Shown one piece after another: positions 1 through 10,836 of a stretch of DNA of 64,000 nucleotides; position 1 is the first letter of the stretch, and every line of letters begins with the position of its first letter. Below the pieces are notes generated by a model. That model had not been told where the DNA came from. It worked only from the letters and a program-made list of their open reading frames with translations, and did not search any database. A program made the translations under genes and the position numbers. The stretch is from positions 49,697,882 through 49,761,881 of the forward strand of contig CM064430.1 of NCBI GenBank assembly GCA_032690845.1. Direction: 5' to 3'. The DNA is from Eleusine coracana subsp. coracana (lineage: Eukaryota > Streptophyta > Magnoliopsida > Poales > Poaceae).

Positions 1-1343
1 TCTTACTACACGTATCGAGCCGCTGGGTTCTGGCCTAACCGGGTACAGGCCTCATCGCTTTGCCGGCGCGGCGACGATGACGACAGCTCCGTTTACATTT
101 CCGGCATCATCTGCGAGAACGGCGCCTGCTATGGCACTAGCGATCACGAAGGCCGGTACACTTCCTGCGCCGCCTGCATTGCCGGTGCCTTCCGGGAGCT
201 GGAGAGCGCCTGCCCGTACTACAAGGAAGCCTTCTTTTCTAATCGCAACTGCACTCTTCAACTAAGCGAGGTCCAAATGTTCGACGGCATTCACGGCAGC
301 CTGATTCACGGTGCGTTCTTCCATACTTCATGCTTAGTCTAGAAACCTTGCCGGTTGTTGAATTGACATGATAGCAACTGCATATTCTAGTAGCTACCTC
401 TTGTATAAAAACAAAAAAAAATTGCATTAATGATTTTGACAGGGTTCAAATAAAAGAGATGACATGACATTCAACTCAGGATTGACTGATAAGCGATGAA
501 TTTCATTTTTTTTTGTTTCCCCCAACATTCATGTTTATTGGTGTCAAATTAATACTGGTAGCCCTGGTACTAGATTAAGATGGCTTACACAAGCATGTTC
601 ACCACAACTTTGTAGTTGTACGGTAAGCAGGCTTTCCATGTGGCAACTCAGTGTGGCCCAACATTTGTATAATTGATGATGCATTGATGTTCATTTTCCC
701 TGAATTAGTAAATTTGAGATGCTTTTACCAGCCTTTGAGAGGTACCGCGAGGTGATGTACCACACAATACCGTAAGTTACGAAACTCAAGTATAATTCTG
801 GTACCGTAAAAGGTATAAAAAAAGAATATTGATTTAATATAACAATGAAGCTAGTCCCACATTTTGAAGTCAATGTGAGTGTCACCTAATGTCTCTTCCC
901 ACAGTAAAGGAGGAGGTAGCTTTCAAAACTCCAGAAATCTGCAAAAGGTAGCTACGAGAATATGCAGTTGCTATCAAGAATACAAGAGGTAGCTTCTGTG
1001 TTCACTTTAGGCAAGAGATGGAAATTTGCAGAAATCTGCAAAATATTTTGCTATTTAAATTTTATATATCACAATAGAATTGTTTGATTTATTTGTTTAT
1101 CTACTTCGGTTATTCATCTTCTATAAATATTAGCACGTACATTAAAGTGTTTTAACTGAAATCCTTGAGTTACGTTCAATTATGTTTTTAATCAGTATTT
1201 TTGTGTATTGCGTTTCAGGAGGAAGCATGCTGAAACAGATAATGAAATCGGGATTAATATTTCAAGTAATTGGGTTCGCGTGGCTTATCTTCTTGCTACT
1301 ACAGGAATGGCATGGCCGGAAACAAAGAGGAACTGTGATGTGA
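1..1343 (+). CDS. single-DUF26 membrane protein, copy 1 (5' partial)
   Basis: Exon 1 (1-310) runs in from the left edge, so signal peptide and start are outside the window. It reads the second half of one DUF26 domain, with the CAAC core (the C-x2-C pair), ICPY-like 'ACPY' and the final Cys of 'NRNC'. It ends in phase 1 at a G|GTGCGT donor. Exon 2 (1219-1343, after TTTCAG) encodes a conserved 'LIFQVIGFAW' stretch, a membrane helix and a short basic tail with 'EWHGRKQR', then TGA. The visible part is 144 residues. Compared with the copy at 13327 the loop before C-x2-C is about 20 residues longer and contains two extra Cys. There is no kinase and no second DUF26. Function is unknown; an extracellular sensing or ligand-binding role is inferred from the DUF26 family. 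The same fold with a frame intact in both exons argues for a real gene. Confidence 0.75.
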
Positions 1344-1784
1344 GGCACCATTCGAAATGCTGCAATTTCCATGTCTTGCCTAAAGTGAACACATAAGCTG
1401 GATCTCAACTATGTACATTATTTATGTTCAATATGGTCTAACAATATGAATAAATGAAATAGGCTAAAGATTTCATTCTCTTAAAATACCTGCCAAAATA
1501 ATTTTCATTTGGAATGCTGAACTGTTTTACCTCACGTCGATAACTTTCTCCATACATATAAAGGCTTTTCTACTCCACTGGATGGATAGAGCGGCAAAAT
1601 TATGAGAATAGCTGCCTACTTTCAAAGCCTGAAGTCATCATCACTTGAATAATCTGATTATTTCCTTATGCAATCGGACATGGACAGACAATACCCCGGG
1701 AAGAGTTGTTTTGAAATGTGAAAAAAAAAACCAGGGAGAAGCATTTCCTTTGGGAAGCAGAGCATACGGTCCACGTAGATGTAG

Positions 1785-1861
1785 CCGCTGGTTCCATTTT
1801 TTTGTCCAGATTCACGCTGAGGCAAACTCAAAGATAAAGAAACGAAAAATGGAACCAGCGG
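1785..1861. repeat. 17-bp perfect inverted repeat (hairpin)
   Basis: Arms CCGCTGGTTCCATTTTT (1785-1801) and its exact reverse complement (1845-1861) flank a 43-base loop. No transposon ends or terminator context are evident. Confidence 0.7.
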
Positions 1862-2032
1862 TGGGTGTTACCATTGATGCTTTGGATTTAGTAAGTGATG
1901 ACAGGGCTTTGGTCAAAGTTAATGTGCAGTATTCATTCTACTCCCTTTCGTTTTTATTGATGAGCAAGAAAAATATTTTAGTTGAATTTTGAACTAAAAA
2001 AAAAACTGTCCTAAGGACATGTACTCCAACGA

Positions 2033-2035
<3 letters not shown>

Positions 2036-2069
<34 letters not shown>
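2036..2069 (+). repeat. poly-G homopolymer (34 G)
   Basis: Uninterrupted G run of about 34 bases. It is the longest of four such runs in the window, all G on this strand (others at 15300-15323, 18017-18032 and 28750-28767). Length may be inaccurate in any assembly. Confidence 0.8.
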
Positions 2070-2072
<3 letters not shown>

Positions 2073-2584
2073 GACACGGACCCTGTTAGCTTCCGACCCT
2101 GTCAATTCGCTGACGCTCTCCGCCCACCCCCCCCATGGCCCCGCGTGCAGCAGCGCGATCAAACACCTTCCGCATGCGCGCCGCTGACCCGTTCGGTCTC
2201 CATGCCTCGGCACCATTTTTGTTTTGTCACTAGACGCACACAACATGGCTTACAAAATACCAGAAATTATAACAAAAGTTCCGAGGCATTATTCTGTAGT
2301 ACTTATGAATGTTAAAGCATGCTTGTCTTCAAAGCCAAGTGGAGAGAGAGATGAATATGTGCTTACAAAGAGGCAGCGTACCAGATAGCACCACGAACAT
2401 GTTGACATTTAAATACGAAAGTGGGAACATTATGAAAAATAATATGGAACATCTCATTATACAGCGTATGAAACAAATCCAAATGTTATAGAACATCCAA
2501 AATACTCAATGAGAACAATCCAAAATATCGAATGGCACATCTGATGTATTCCGGGCTTGGAGCATCTCCAATACTTGGCTGGAA

Positions 2585-2791
2585 CAATTCAAATATATAT
2601 CATGAAACATCTAAAGTAGTGTGCAGAAACATTACGGGAAAAAAAATCCTAAATGAAGCATAAACAATACCAATTATACTTTAAGACAGAACAATTCAAA
2701 TATATATCATGGAACATCTAATGTAGTATGCAGGAACATTACGGAAAAAATACTAAATAAAACATAAACAATCCCAATTATATTTTAAGAT
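2585..2791. repeat. direct tandem repeat, about 105-bp unit, two copies
   Basis: Copy 1 (about 2585-2686) and copy 2 (about 2691-2791) both begin AACAATTCAAATATATATCA and continue with closely matching AT-rich sequence, including 'AACATTACGG'. They are separated by a few bases. The origin is not recognised. Confidence 0.7.
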
Positions 2792-3360
2792 AATATGGAA
2801 CAATATATAAATGTATGAGTCCAGAATATGGCTTGGAACATCTACTAAAAACACAGACATCAAACATGTTATTAAATGCAAATAATTACCAATATAACCT
2901 ACAAAGCTTATATAAAAGTTGAGATTTGAAAGGACGACACGTAACGAGCAAGTTGATGAGTGGGATGAGAACAAATTCATCACTAACCATTCACCGGATT
3001 CATTGAACGTAGCACAGAAAGAAAAGAAAAACAGGCCACCTGCTCAAAAAACTAAAGTCAAAAGAAGCGCGGCGAAGAGAAAAAACAGCCACCTGCATAA
3101 AATAGTAAAAAGTTCAAAAAAAGCATGGCCCACAAAATAAAGATAAAAGCCCAAACGTAAAGAAAACGGAAGCATAGGGAGGTGGAATTCGTTTTGCCGT
3201 GGACGGAGGCGAAGAACCCCGGCACGACACCCTCACATGGGCACTGCAATGACAACATCTGCCAGTGTCATTTGTCGAACTGAAGATAAGCACCGAGTTC
3301 GTAATAATCCATAACCACGATTATAAGTTAAATGGATTATTCTTTTTTTAACAAGATTTA

Positions 3361-3690
3361 GAGTATGTTTGGCGAAGTTTATGGAATGACTTATACAGTA
3401 GCTGATAAGTTATACGTCTTGTTAAACAACTATTTTACATAAGCACTTATTGCAATAAACCCTTATAAGCCATTTATCTTTTTTTACTAGAATAGTAAAA
3501 CCAATAAACACTAGATTTTTAGGCTTATGGACCATCCCTCTTTAGAATAAGTCATTTCAGAAATAAGATAAGCTATTTTGCTAAACGGTTTGAGAGTTTA
3601 TGCTACAATAAGCCAAATAAGCACTTTTCATAGATAAACTAAAATATAAGTTATTTTCAGTATAAGAATAAGCCCTACCAAACACACTTT
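3361..3690. mobile_element. hAT-like MITE (probable)
   Basis: An AT-rich 330-bp block has related inverted ends: left 'AGTATGTTTGGCGAAG', right reverse complement 'AGTGTGTTTGGTAGGG'. The interior repeats 'ATAAGCC'/'CTTAT' motifs in both orientations. No clear 8-bp target duplication was found, so the assignment to hAT is tentative. Confidence 0.4.
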
Positions 3691-5159
3691 TAATAGATTA
3701 TTCTAAGAGAACTTTTATGTTACATATTACTAGTAGTAATTAAAATCCGACAGTCTAGATTAGATTCCCTTCCACCATCATTACTTCAAGTAATGCTAAG
3801 TAGTAATATTTTTACTGGGTAGTATTAGAAAGAAATTAATATTTTATATTGATAAGAATTATTCAATCGTACAAATCACAGTTCATCACACCGGCGGCGG
3901 TGGTGGCGGCGGCATCGACGGAGGCGAGTTCGCAACAGAAGACGGGATGACATCCTGGCATCGGCTCCATGGTTCCCGCACATGGAGATCCGGCTTTGGG
4001 AGACCGTCGCCTGGAGGCCTCGTCCAAATCCACGAAGAGGCGCCCACGATGCAGCCTACGGCAGGGTCCAGCGGCTATGGTTTGGTCCCCGTGGCGGCTT
4101 TGGCGGCACATCGAGGGGCTGAAGGCGAATCCCCAATCCATGCGTGATGGGTATGACATAATTTCATAGGTGGCCATTGTTGTCCTTCTCATTGGGTGAC
4201 GGGAACTAGCGAGCGGCGGACGAAAATGGCTCCAGGCTACTGCTGCATTGGGCGCTCAACGTGCACACCATGTGACTGCTTGAGGCTGTCAATTCAGTAC
4301 TCCTAGCTGACAGGCAGCATTGTTACCACATAAACTGCCCAAAATCATTTAATTTCTGACATTGAGAACCAAACTGGAATGAGCAGAAAATGTATTGTTC
4401 TATAAATCATTCAGATAACTCGCTGTTGGGTTCCAGAGTCACCTACAGGTGAAGTAACAACTGGATTTACTCATGGCTCATGCTGATGTTGAATGCATTG
4501 CAGTGACAAGGGTATAGTTCATCAAAGCTTGAATTTGTTTGCCCAAATTTGTACTAATAATCAAGCTTGAGTACTCCTAAGGAAGCAGTTGTCACTTTCT
4601 GATTGAATCTGTGCATTTACTCAAGTTCAGAATAATTTCATTGGTTTATGAATTTCACTCCACGAAACAATTTCAATTCAGACTGTGCACATCACTCTAC
4701 TCCCTGCCAAATTCGTCCCTGTAGAACAAATTGTGGCGGTTGCTACATGTCCTGGAATGTGCCAGCGAGCCTAGAAGCTACTAGTGGTTCTCCTCTCTGC
4801 TTGCCTGTAGGAATGCCGCCATGGCATCGGTGCTCCTAGACCCCTACGACCCGTCGCTGCCTCATCAGCAACGAGACCCACCTCATCTAGCGTGACTCAT
4901 TGCCCCCTTCTTCCAGCCGTTTGACAATACAGCTGGCGAGGTTGCTAACAAGGCCACCGGCAATGCAGTTGTCATGGTGCCTCGACAGCATCTAAACGGA
5001 GACATGGGCGGATGACGGGGTGCAGCACATGCAGTAGGGTCAAGGCTCCGGGGTTGAGGGCGGCGACGACTCCCCACGGGCACCCTCTTGCTCACCGACG
5101 GGCAAGAATGGAAAATCCTAGCTGTAAATTGACAATAACAATTTAAATATAAATTAATA
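3691..5159. other. intergenic, no gene recognised
   Basis: A GC-rich patch (about 3890-4150) has overlapping short frames on both strands without recognisable domains. The rest is ordinary AT-rich DNA. Sequence at 3709-3745 is an inverted match of 9690-9735, beyond the far end of the Mutator-like element. Confidence 0.5.
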
Positions 5160-5343
5160 TAAGGGTTAATTGGATTCATACCATTATAATTTCCCCGTTT
5201 CTAAAATCTACCATTGCAACTTCTGAAATTAGAATCATAGCATTACAATTCTTTACAAATTTGAATCATGCCATTGGAGCCGTATTTGACCAGTTTCTCT
5301 ACTGTATGCATCGACAGTAATTTCAGATGGACCAAAATAGCCT
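5160..5343 (+). repeat. MULE left terminal inverted repeat
   Basis: Reads inward from TAAGGGTTAATTGGATTC and is the inverted counterpart of 9468-9652. The inner end contains 'TATTTGACCAGTTTCTCT' and 'ATGGACCAAAAT', both present in the right repeat with a few substitutions. Confidence 0.9.
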
Positions 5344-5491
5344 CTCCTCCCTCACCTTATCCTCTCACCAACGAACAACCATTCTCTTTCTCTTCTTTCT
5401 CCCTGTTGTTCTCTTCTCTCCTACGTTCTCCCTTCCTCTGAACTGAAGAACCCTAGGTAGCTTGGCCCCTCCCTGCGTTCTCCCTTTCAAG

Positions 5492-6078
5492 ATGTCGCAG
5501 AGGAGGATGAATGGAATGGCGAGATCCAACAACAGCAGCCACGCCCACCGCCGCATTACGTTGCCCATCATCGACTACCCCGGATGTTTTGTACCTGTGC
5601 TACGATTGGTAAGCAAGCAACCACACAGCTATGGCAAGGTATTCTATGCGTGCCCCAAGCACGACAAGGTACAATTTTCTCCATCATTTTTTTGTTATGT
5701 TTCAGTTTGTGTTCGAATTTCTGAAATTGGGACAAAATTCTATTCAAATGTGAGCAGGATGATCCATATTCTTGTGGATTCTACAAATGGGAAGGTAGCT
5801 ATGAGGCATATCTATGCCGGCATCATCCGCATGAGTTGCAAGAAATAGGTAGGCAGATTAAAGTTGCAGATTCCTCTGATGGCACTTTTTAGTTAGGACC
5901 TGAAGATCAAATGTAGTTGTGGCGTGAAGTAGAAATCTTGAAGCACCAACTTGATGAAGTGAAGCGTGAAATAGGACTGACTAGGAGGGGTGTCGTAATT
6001 GATAATATTGTTGTAGTGGCAGCATGTATTGGGTGCTTTGTAGGTATTGTTTTAGCGATTGTACTTAAACAAAACTAG
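5492..6078 (+). pseudogene. GRF-type zinc finger / coiled-coil / membrane protein carried by the MULE
   Basis: Exon 1 (5492-5668) starts at ATG, encodes 59 residues and holds the first half of a GRF zinc finger ('GCFVPVLRLVSK', 'FYACPKHDK'). A GT-AG intron (5669-5757) follows in phase 0. Exon 2 from 5758 completes the finger ('DDPYSCGFYKWEG', 'YLCRHHPHE'). In the same frame come two TAG codons near 5890 and 5911, then a heptad-like segment ('LWREVEILKHQLDEVKREI') and a hydrophobic C-terminal helix ending at TAG 6076-6078. GRF fingers bind nucleic acid in known families; GRF plus coiled coil plus membrane tail is a recurrent plant arrangement. The two stops suggest a decayed gene unless a very short extra intron removes them. 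It lies convergent to the transposase, as the second gene does in autonomous MuDR, but is not recognisably MURB. Confidence 0.7.
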
Positions 6079-6097
6079 AAATTGTGAGTCCCCTTGT

Positions 6098-6180
6098 ACT
6101 GTCAACCAACACTTTGGTGTACTGAATGAATGAAGAAAGTTGTCAACCAACACTTTGGTGTACTGAATGAATGAAGAAAG
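6098..6180 (+). repeat. 41-bp tandem duplication
   Basis: Two near-identical copies starting GTCAACCAACACTTTGGTGT lie head to tail at 6098 and 6139, just 3' of the GRF gene. Confidence 0.85.
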
Positions 6181-6214
6181 TTGTACTGAGATTACTGACC
6201 ATGATTAATAAACC

Positions 6215-6378
6215 AAGTTCACATGACATTGTGACAAGCAAAATAGGTTCAAATATTTGGCATATTCGGCCATTACAGGCTCATGACACTGTGACGAGCA
6301 AAATAGGTTCAAATATTTGGCATATTTGGCCATTACAGGTTCATGACATGGGGACAAGCAAAATAGGTTCAAATAAGT
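6215..6378 (+). repeat. about 62-bp tandem repeat, 2.6 copies
   Basis: Three units contain GACAAGCAAAATAGGTTCAA (one with GACGAG). The first two also carry 'TTTGGCATATTYGGCCATTA'. They lie between the two convergent MULE genes. Confidence 0.85.
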
Positions 6379-6429
6379 AGGAGTACAGGTTCAACTGAAA
6401 TAGCATTTGACACCCACAATGTTACAAGT

Positions 6430-9022
6430 TCAACAAAATAACATTCTAGCCACAATGTTACATATATCGACATCACATTCCAAGCCATGATCCGAGGCTC
6501 CTAACCACTCTAGCGAGTGGTGCAGCAGCAGCTTGGAGGTTTTTTTTTCTTTTGAGGTGTCTTTTTTCTTTTTGGGTATCTTCTTCTTCTTTTGGGTGTT
6601 CTTCTCCTTCTTAGGTGCAGCTCTAGCTTCATATGCTGCCCTAAACTTGTCTGTGGAGTAGTACTCATGCACATAGTCAGAGATTTATAGCCCTCTGTTG
6701 GACAAGATCCATGCAAGGGCATGTCTGCAAGGTTTTCCGGTTATTTGCCATGCTCTACAAGATCACTTATGGTTCTCCAAGTCAACTTGGTGCCTTCTAG
6801 TAATGTTGTCAAGGTCCACAAGTGTTACCTTAGCAAAATCATCATCACTTCGAGCAACCTTGACAACCTTCAGGTTGTTGCTTATTTTATTTAGCTCTGT
6901 AATGACATTAGGCAAAATTCTACCAGTCATCTCCCTTCCAACCATTCTTCTAAGGTACCTCTTCTCCATGATCAGCGCTCTCAAAGCATCAACTAACTCA
7001 TGTATCAGCAAGCCTCTGAGTTCTTTTATCTGTTTGTTGAAACTCTCAGAGACATTGTTTGTCAAGTAATCACATTTACTATCTTCAGAGAATGCACACC
7101 TATACCAGATCCTCTTGTGATTCTTCTCTAGGTAGTCAAGAGCATCTGGAGCGAATGCAAAAATTTGTTGCATGTGCCAAATGAACTTGTCTTCAGTGTA
7201 GCTCCTAGCAGCTGGATATAAGTGTTCAACAAACACAGGCCCTGAATATCGCTTCATAAAATTTCCATACATGTGCCTCATACACTCTCTGTGCTCAACT
7301 TCAGGGAAGATTGTTTCCATTGCTGTTGCTAAACCTTTGCATGCATCTGTTGATATGACCAAATCAGGAGGACTGCCAACAACTCTACGCAATTGGGTCA
7401 TAAACCAAGTCCAATTATTCTCTATCTCAGAGTCAAAATTTGCATATGCCAAATGAAATAACCAATTATGGCCATCTACAGCAGTTGCTGAGGCCAACTG
7501 TCCAGTGTATGTACCTTTTAGGACAGTAGAGTCGACTCCTATGTATGGTCTGCAACCTCTCAAGAAGCCATCTATACATGGTGCCAGAGCAACAAAAATC
7601 CTTTTGAATCGCATTTTCTTGCCTACCTTCTGTACTTCTATGTCTATGATACTACCAGGTGAATTAATCTCCATCTGAGCTTTCCAATTATACAACAACT
7701 GAAAGCTCTCTTCATATTTACCATGAATTTGATTTAGAGCCAACTTCATACCTGACCATGCCTTTGAGTACTTCAACTTGATCCCATAATCACCTTCTAG
7801 TTTCTCTTTTGCATCCTTTGGTCCCTTATGTGGATTCTTCTTCAACCAGTCAGCCAGCCTATCCGCACACCAACCTTGAGTAGCCATCTTCCCTATCCTA
7901 AGTTTTATAGTGGGACAGTCATGCTCAGCAGGCAATTTCTTGATCTGCAGAAGTAAAGGAGCAGTTATAGTTAGATAATAATTTAGTAATGACAATTAAA
8001 TAATTACACAACATAACATATCTGAATTGTTTTCCCATCATGTATCTTTGAAGCATGAATGCGTCATGGGCAGCCAGGATGTGCACACTTGGCTATGAAT
8101 CTTGAATATCAGTTTGCAAGTCCTTGAACTCAAAACCTCTCTTCACTGCATAGTGTCTCACTGCTTTCCTAAATGATATAATATCAGGAAAAAGTGCACC
8201 CTTTACAATGTTGGGATTCTCTGGGTCATGAAGTACTTGAACTTCTTGTGGATCTGCATCATTTACTTCTGCCTCAAGAGCAGCAATGGTTTTAGATGAG
8301 TGAGGTTCAACATTCGGCATATTGTTAGTAGTTTCTACATTCTGGGGAGTTTTTGTTGGCTTTGATGGTGGAATTGAGATGTACATGTGTTCATCATCCA
8401 CACTCACTTACTCTTCCTCATTGTCAAAGATGTTAGGCTTAGTAGCATCTGCTTCCTCAGAGGCAGGCTCATCATGATCTGCTACCTTAGATGCAGATGC
8501 TCCATCGTCTGTATATTCTGGCTCAGGTTGTGTATGAAGCACAAGTTGTGTATCGGACTGTGGTTGTATAGCACTAGGTGATTCATGTGTTAGATTACAA
8601 ATACTTTGTACTTCATGGGGCAACACACACAAAGGTTGCAAGTTAGCAAATTCATCTTCGATGCAAATATCTTTACCTTTGTCAAATATAGCAACTACAA
8701 ACCGACAACTCATCTCTGACTTGTACATGAAAAACATATCTAACATCTGAGTTTCATCAACTAGTCTCACATCCTCACCCACTGTCTTATCAAAGTACCA
8801 CACATTGGCACGCTGATTCGAGCCCCATTCTACCTCCTTGGACAGGCTAGTCATGAGATGATCTAGAGAAAATGATCCTATCTCGATATCCTAGTTAATA
8901 ACCTTCCCTTTTGTGTATGATTTCCTACCACTGGGCTCCCTGGTCATGAAACCATCGACCTTAATCTCTAGATGAAACATCCAAGACATAGCATCACCAA
9001 TCCAGTCAATTCTATCACCCAT
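6430..9022 (-). pseudogene. MULE transposase (MURA/FAR1-like), inactivated
   Basis: Reading leftwards from ATG 9020-9022 there is an N-terminal PB1-like region, an acidic linker (about 8410-8700), a MuDR N-terminal domain ('FRKAVRHYAVKRGFEFKDLQ'), an intron whose acceptor is at 7945, and the MULE transposase core ('YIGVDSTVLKG', 'STDACKGLATAME', 'LTNNVSESFNKQIKEL'). A SWIM zinc finger and a Lys-rich tail follow. It is broken: in-frame stops at 8891-8893 and 8408-8410, a frame change plus stop near 8060-8095, a stop at 6763-6765 exactly where the first SWIM Cys should be (the next residues read SCRAWQITGKPCRHAL), and another at 6685-6687. The longest intact frame is 410 codons (6763-7995). Protein-level conservation around each break shows recent decay. 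Confidence 0.9.
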
Positions 9023-9158
9023 TGGTTAACAACACGGCTGTATTTCTATCACTAATACAAAGTGCAAAAAAAAAGTCAAACTTCATTACCTCAGGTTCGG
9101 GCGTGAAGCAGGATGGCGCACGCTGCCAATGGCTACCCCCGCTGCCGCCCGCAACGGC

Positions 9159-9330
9159 CTCCTCCTCCTGCGCGTGCGCGGCGACCTCCTCTTGCACGTG
9201 CGCGGCGACCTCCTCCTGCGTGTGCGTGACGACCACGCGCGACGGTCTTCTCCTGCACGTGCGCAACGGCCACGCGCGAAGGCCTCCTCCTGCACGACGG
9301 CCTCCTTCTACGCGTGCGCGATGCCGACTG
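9159..9330 (+). repeat. GC-rich degenerate repeat, about 24-27 bp unit
   Basis: Imperfect units of the type CTCCTCCTGCGCGTGCGCGG recur four to six times between the transposase start and the right TIR, in the position of its promoter or 5' UTR. The Arg- or Ala-rich frames on both strands are products of this repeat. Confidence 0.65.
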
Positions 9331-9467
9331 CCTCAGCAACCCGTTGTGGTCGTCATCCTCAATCGCCACATCCTGCCGCCGTTGTCCTCAATCCCTGTCT
9401 TCTCTCCCCTCTCGATTCGATCTGGATTGACTGGCCTTTAGGGTGGTGCGATTCAACAGGTACAAGC

Positions 9468-9652
9468 GAGGGCATTTTGGTCCATACGAAATGTTTGTAC
9501 AGCGGTACAGTAGAGGAACTGGTCAAATACGGCTCCAGTGGCATGGTTTAAATTTGTGAAGAATTGTAATGCTATGATTCTAATTTCAGAAGTTGCAATG
9601 GTAGATTTCAGAAACGGAAAAATTGTAATGGTATGAATCCAATTAACCCTTA
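9468..9652 (-). repeat. MULE right terminal inverted repeat
   Basis: Inverted copy of 5160-5343, with a few substitutions and a small difference near its inner end. Confidence 0.9.
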
Positions 9653-10090
9653 ATATAATTATGTCAATTACATTACTACTCAAACAATTACTACTTGTAA
9701 ATTACTGATAGTAATATGTACCATAAAAGTTCTCTATTCTAAACACTCTATGGTCTCATATAATCATATAATCACAATGACAAGTAAAGCATTACATAAT
9801 TGATCGTTGATCACATTTCATAATCTCCAAATGGATTTTGACATTGGCTCATTTCGTTAAGTGTTGAACGTGGGTCGACTTAGGACTTTTATTTTGACTG
9901 GAGTGTGTGGACTCGATCAAACGTACTTGGGCATCACGGCATTGCAGAGAAGCGACGACACCACGTTGCGGTGAGTGCTCCAACCACTACTGTTTTCGGT
10001 AGTCAACAGTCAACCACCACCAGATCCAGAGTTAGTTTAGTAGCAAGAGCACCGTCCTCCCCAAAGCGAAACTTGTCTTTCTTCGCCGCC
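9653..10090 (+). promoter_or_regulatory. upstream region of small DUF26 gene 2
   Basis: Paired W-box cores occur as AGTCAACAGTCAACC at 10001-10015, with a further TTGAC near 9893. WRKY-bound W-boxes (TTGAC) are typical of defence genes and CRKs; a function here is inferred. No TATA box is assigned. Confidence 0.4.
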
Positions 10091-10836
10091 ATGCCTCATG
10101 CCAGGGAACTCCTGTGCCTGCGCTGGCGCTCCTGCTCACGCTGGCCACCGCCAACGACAACCGCGGCTCGCTCGCATCGTCCCATCGCGTGTGCGGCTCA
10201 CAAGGCAAGTACGCTCCCGGCAGCGCGTACGAAGCCAACCTGAAGCGTCTCGCCGCCACGGTTACTGTCGATGTCACGGCGTCCAGCTGCAACTGCTCCT
10301 CCCGCCGCGTCGACAGCGACCTCCCCGACCAGCAGGTCTCGGTGTCCGCCGTGTGCCCTTCTTACCTTGGCGCCAAAATGCCGGCAGACTGCGGCGCCTG
10401 CGTCGCGCTGGGCTTCCGGGATGCGCAGAGGCTGTGCCCGTACAAGAAGGCGGCCATAATCGAGGTCGGCAATGGCGCGTGCACCGTGATGTTCAGCGAG
10501 GTACGCGGCTCAGGCGTGGACTTCGAGGACGACGTTGACTTCACTGGGAGTAAGTACATACTGTACATATTACATACACAGTCCTGATTTTTACCACCGG
10601 CGGCCTTGGGTGTGTTGCTCGCCTCGTTATTACTGGTTTCTGCTCGCCGTCCGTAGCATCTTTTTTTCACCTGTTACTGAAAGCTCGCTTCACTTTCAGT
10701 ACTGGAGGAGATTGAGATGGAGCTGCCGTGGTTTCTGGATCGTGATCTCCTTTTCATGCTGCTGTTTCAAGCAACAGGGATCCTCTTCGTCATGCTCCTG
10801 CTCCTTCTAGTTTGGCGCCGCGATGTTATTTGTTAG
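10091..10836 (+). pseudogene. single-DUF26 membrane protein, copy 2 (start frameshifted)
   Basis: Exon 1 carries one DUF26 domain ('GSAYEANLKRLAATV', C-x11-C-x2-C as 'VCPSYLGAKMPADCGACV', 'RLCPYKKA', final Cys in 'NGACTVMF') and ends at 10549 in phase 1 before GTAAGT. Exon 2 (10700-10836) encodes an acidic spacer, 'LLFQATG', a Leu-rich membrane helix, WRRD and TAG. The splice joins in frame. The leader 'PALALLLTLATA' is read from about 10114, but no ATG is in that frame; ATGs at 10091 and 10098 are in the two other frames. A single-base indel near 10091-10114 would explain this. It may be a recent pseudogene, use a non-AUG start, or contain an assembly error. The intron is short (150 bp). Confidence 0.7.

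Larger units (their letters stand above)
1344..3357. other. intergenic, duplicated 3' flank and low-complexity DNA
   Basis: No gene is seen. The first part (about 1540-1780) resembles the 3' flank of the copy at 13327 (about 15340-15620). A 17-bp perfect inverted repeat lies at 1785-1801/1845-1861, a G homopolymer at 2036-2069 and a direct repeat at 2585-2791. Apparent reading frames with long Pro or Gly runs here come only from the poly-G tract. Confidence 0.6.
5160..9652. mobile_element. Mutator-like transposable element (MULE), 4.5 kb
   Basis: Long terminal inverted repeats of about 185 bp (5160-5343 and 9468-9652) both start TAAGGGTTAATTGG and match over nearly their whole length. Inside lie a transposase pseudogene on the minus strand (6430-9022) and a convergent GRF-zinc-finger gene on the plus strand (5492-6078). 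Long TIRs and a MURA-type transposase define a MULE. The expected 9-bp target duplication is not evident: the flanks are AT-rich and similar in composition but not identical. The multiple stops in the transposase mean the element is no longer autonomous. Confidence 0.9.

Noticed and set aside
1938..2315. Overlapping frames with poly-Pro or poly-Gly
   Set aside because: They are translations of the poly-G tract, without domain, promoter or splice support.
9015..9441. Arg/Ala-rich frames on both strands near the MULE right end
   Set aside because: They follow the GC-rich repeat units and have no domain.
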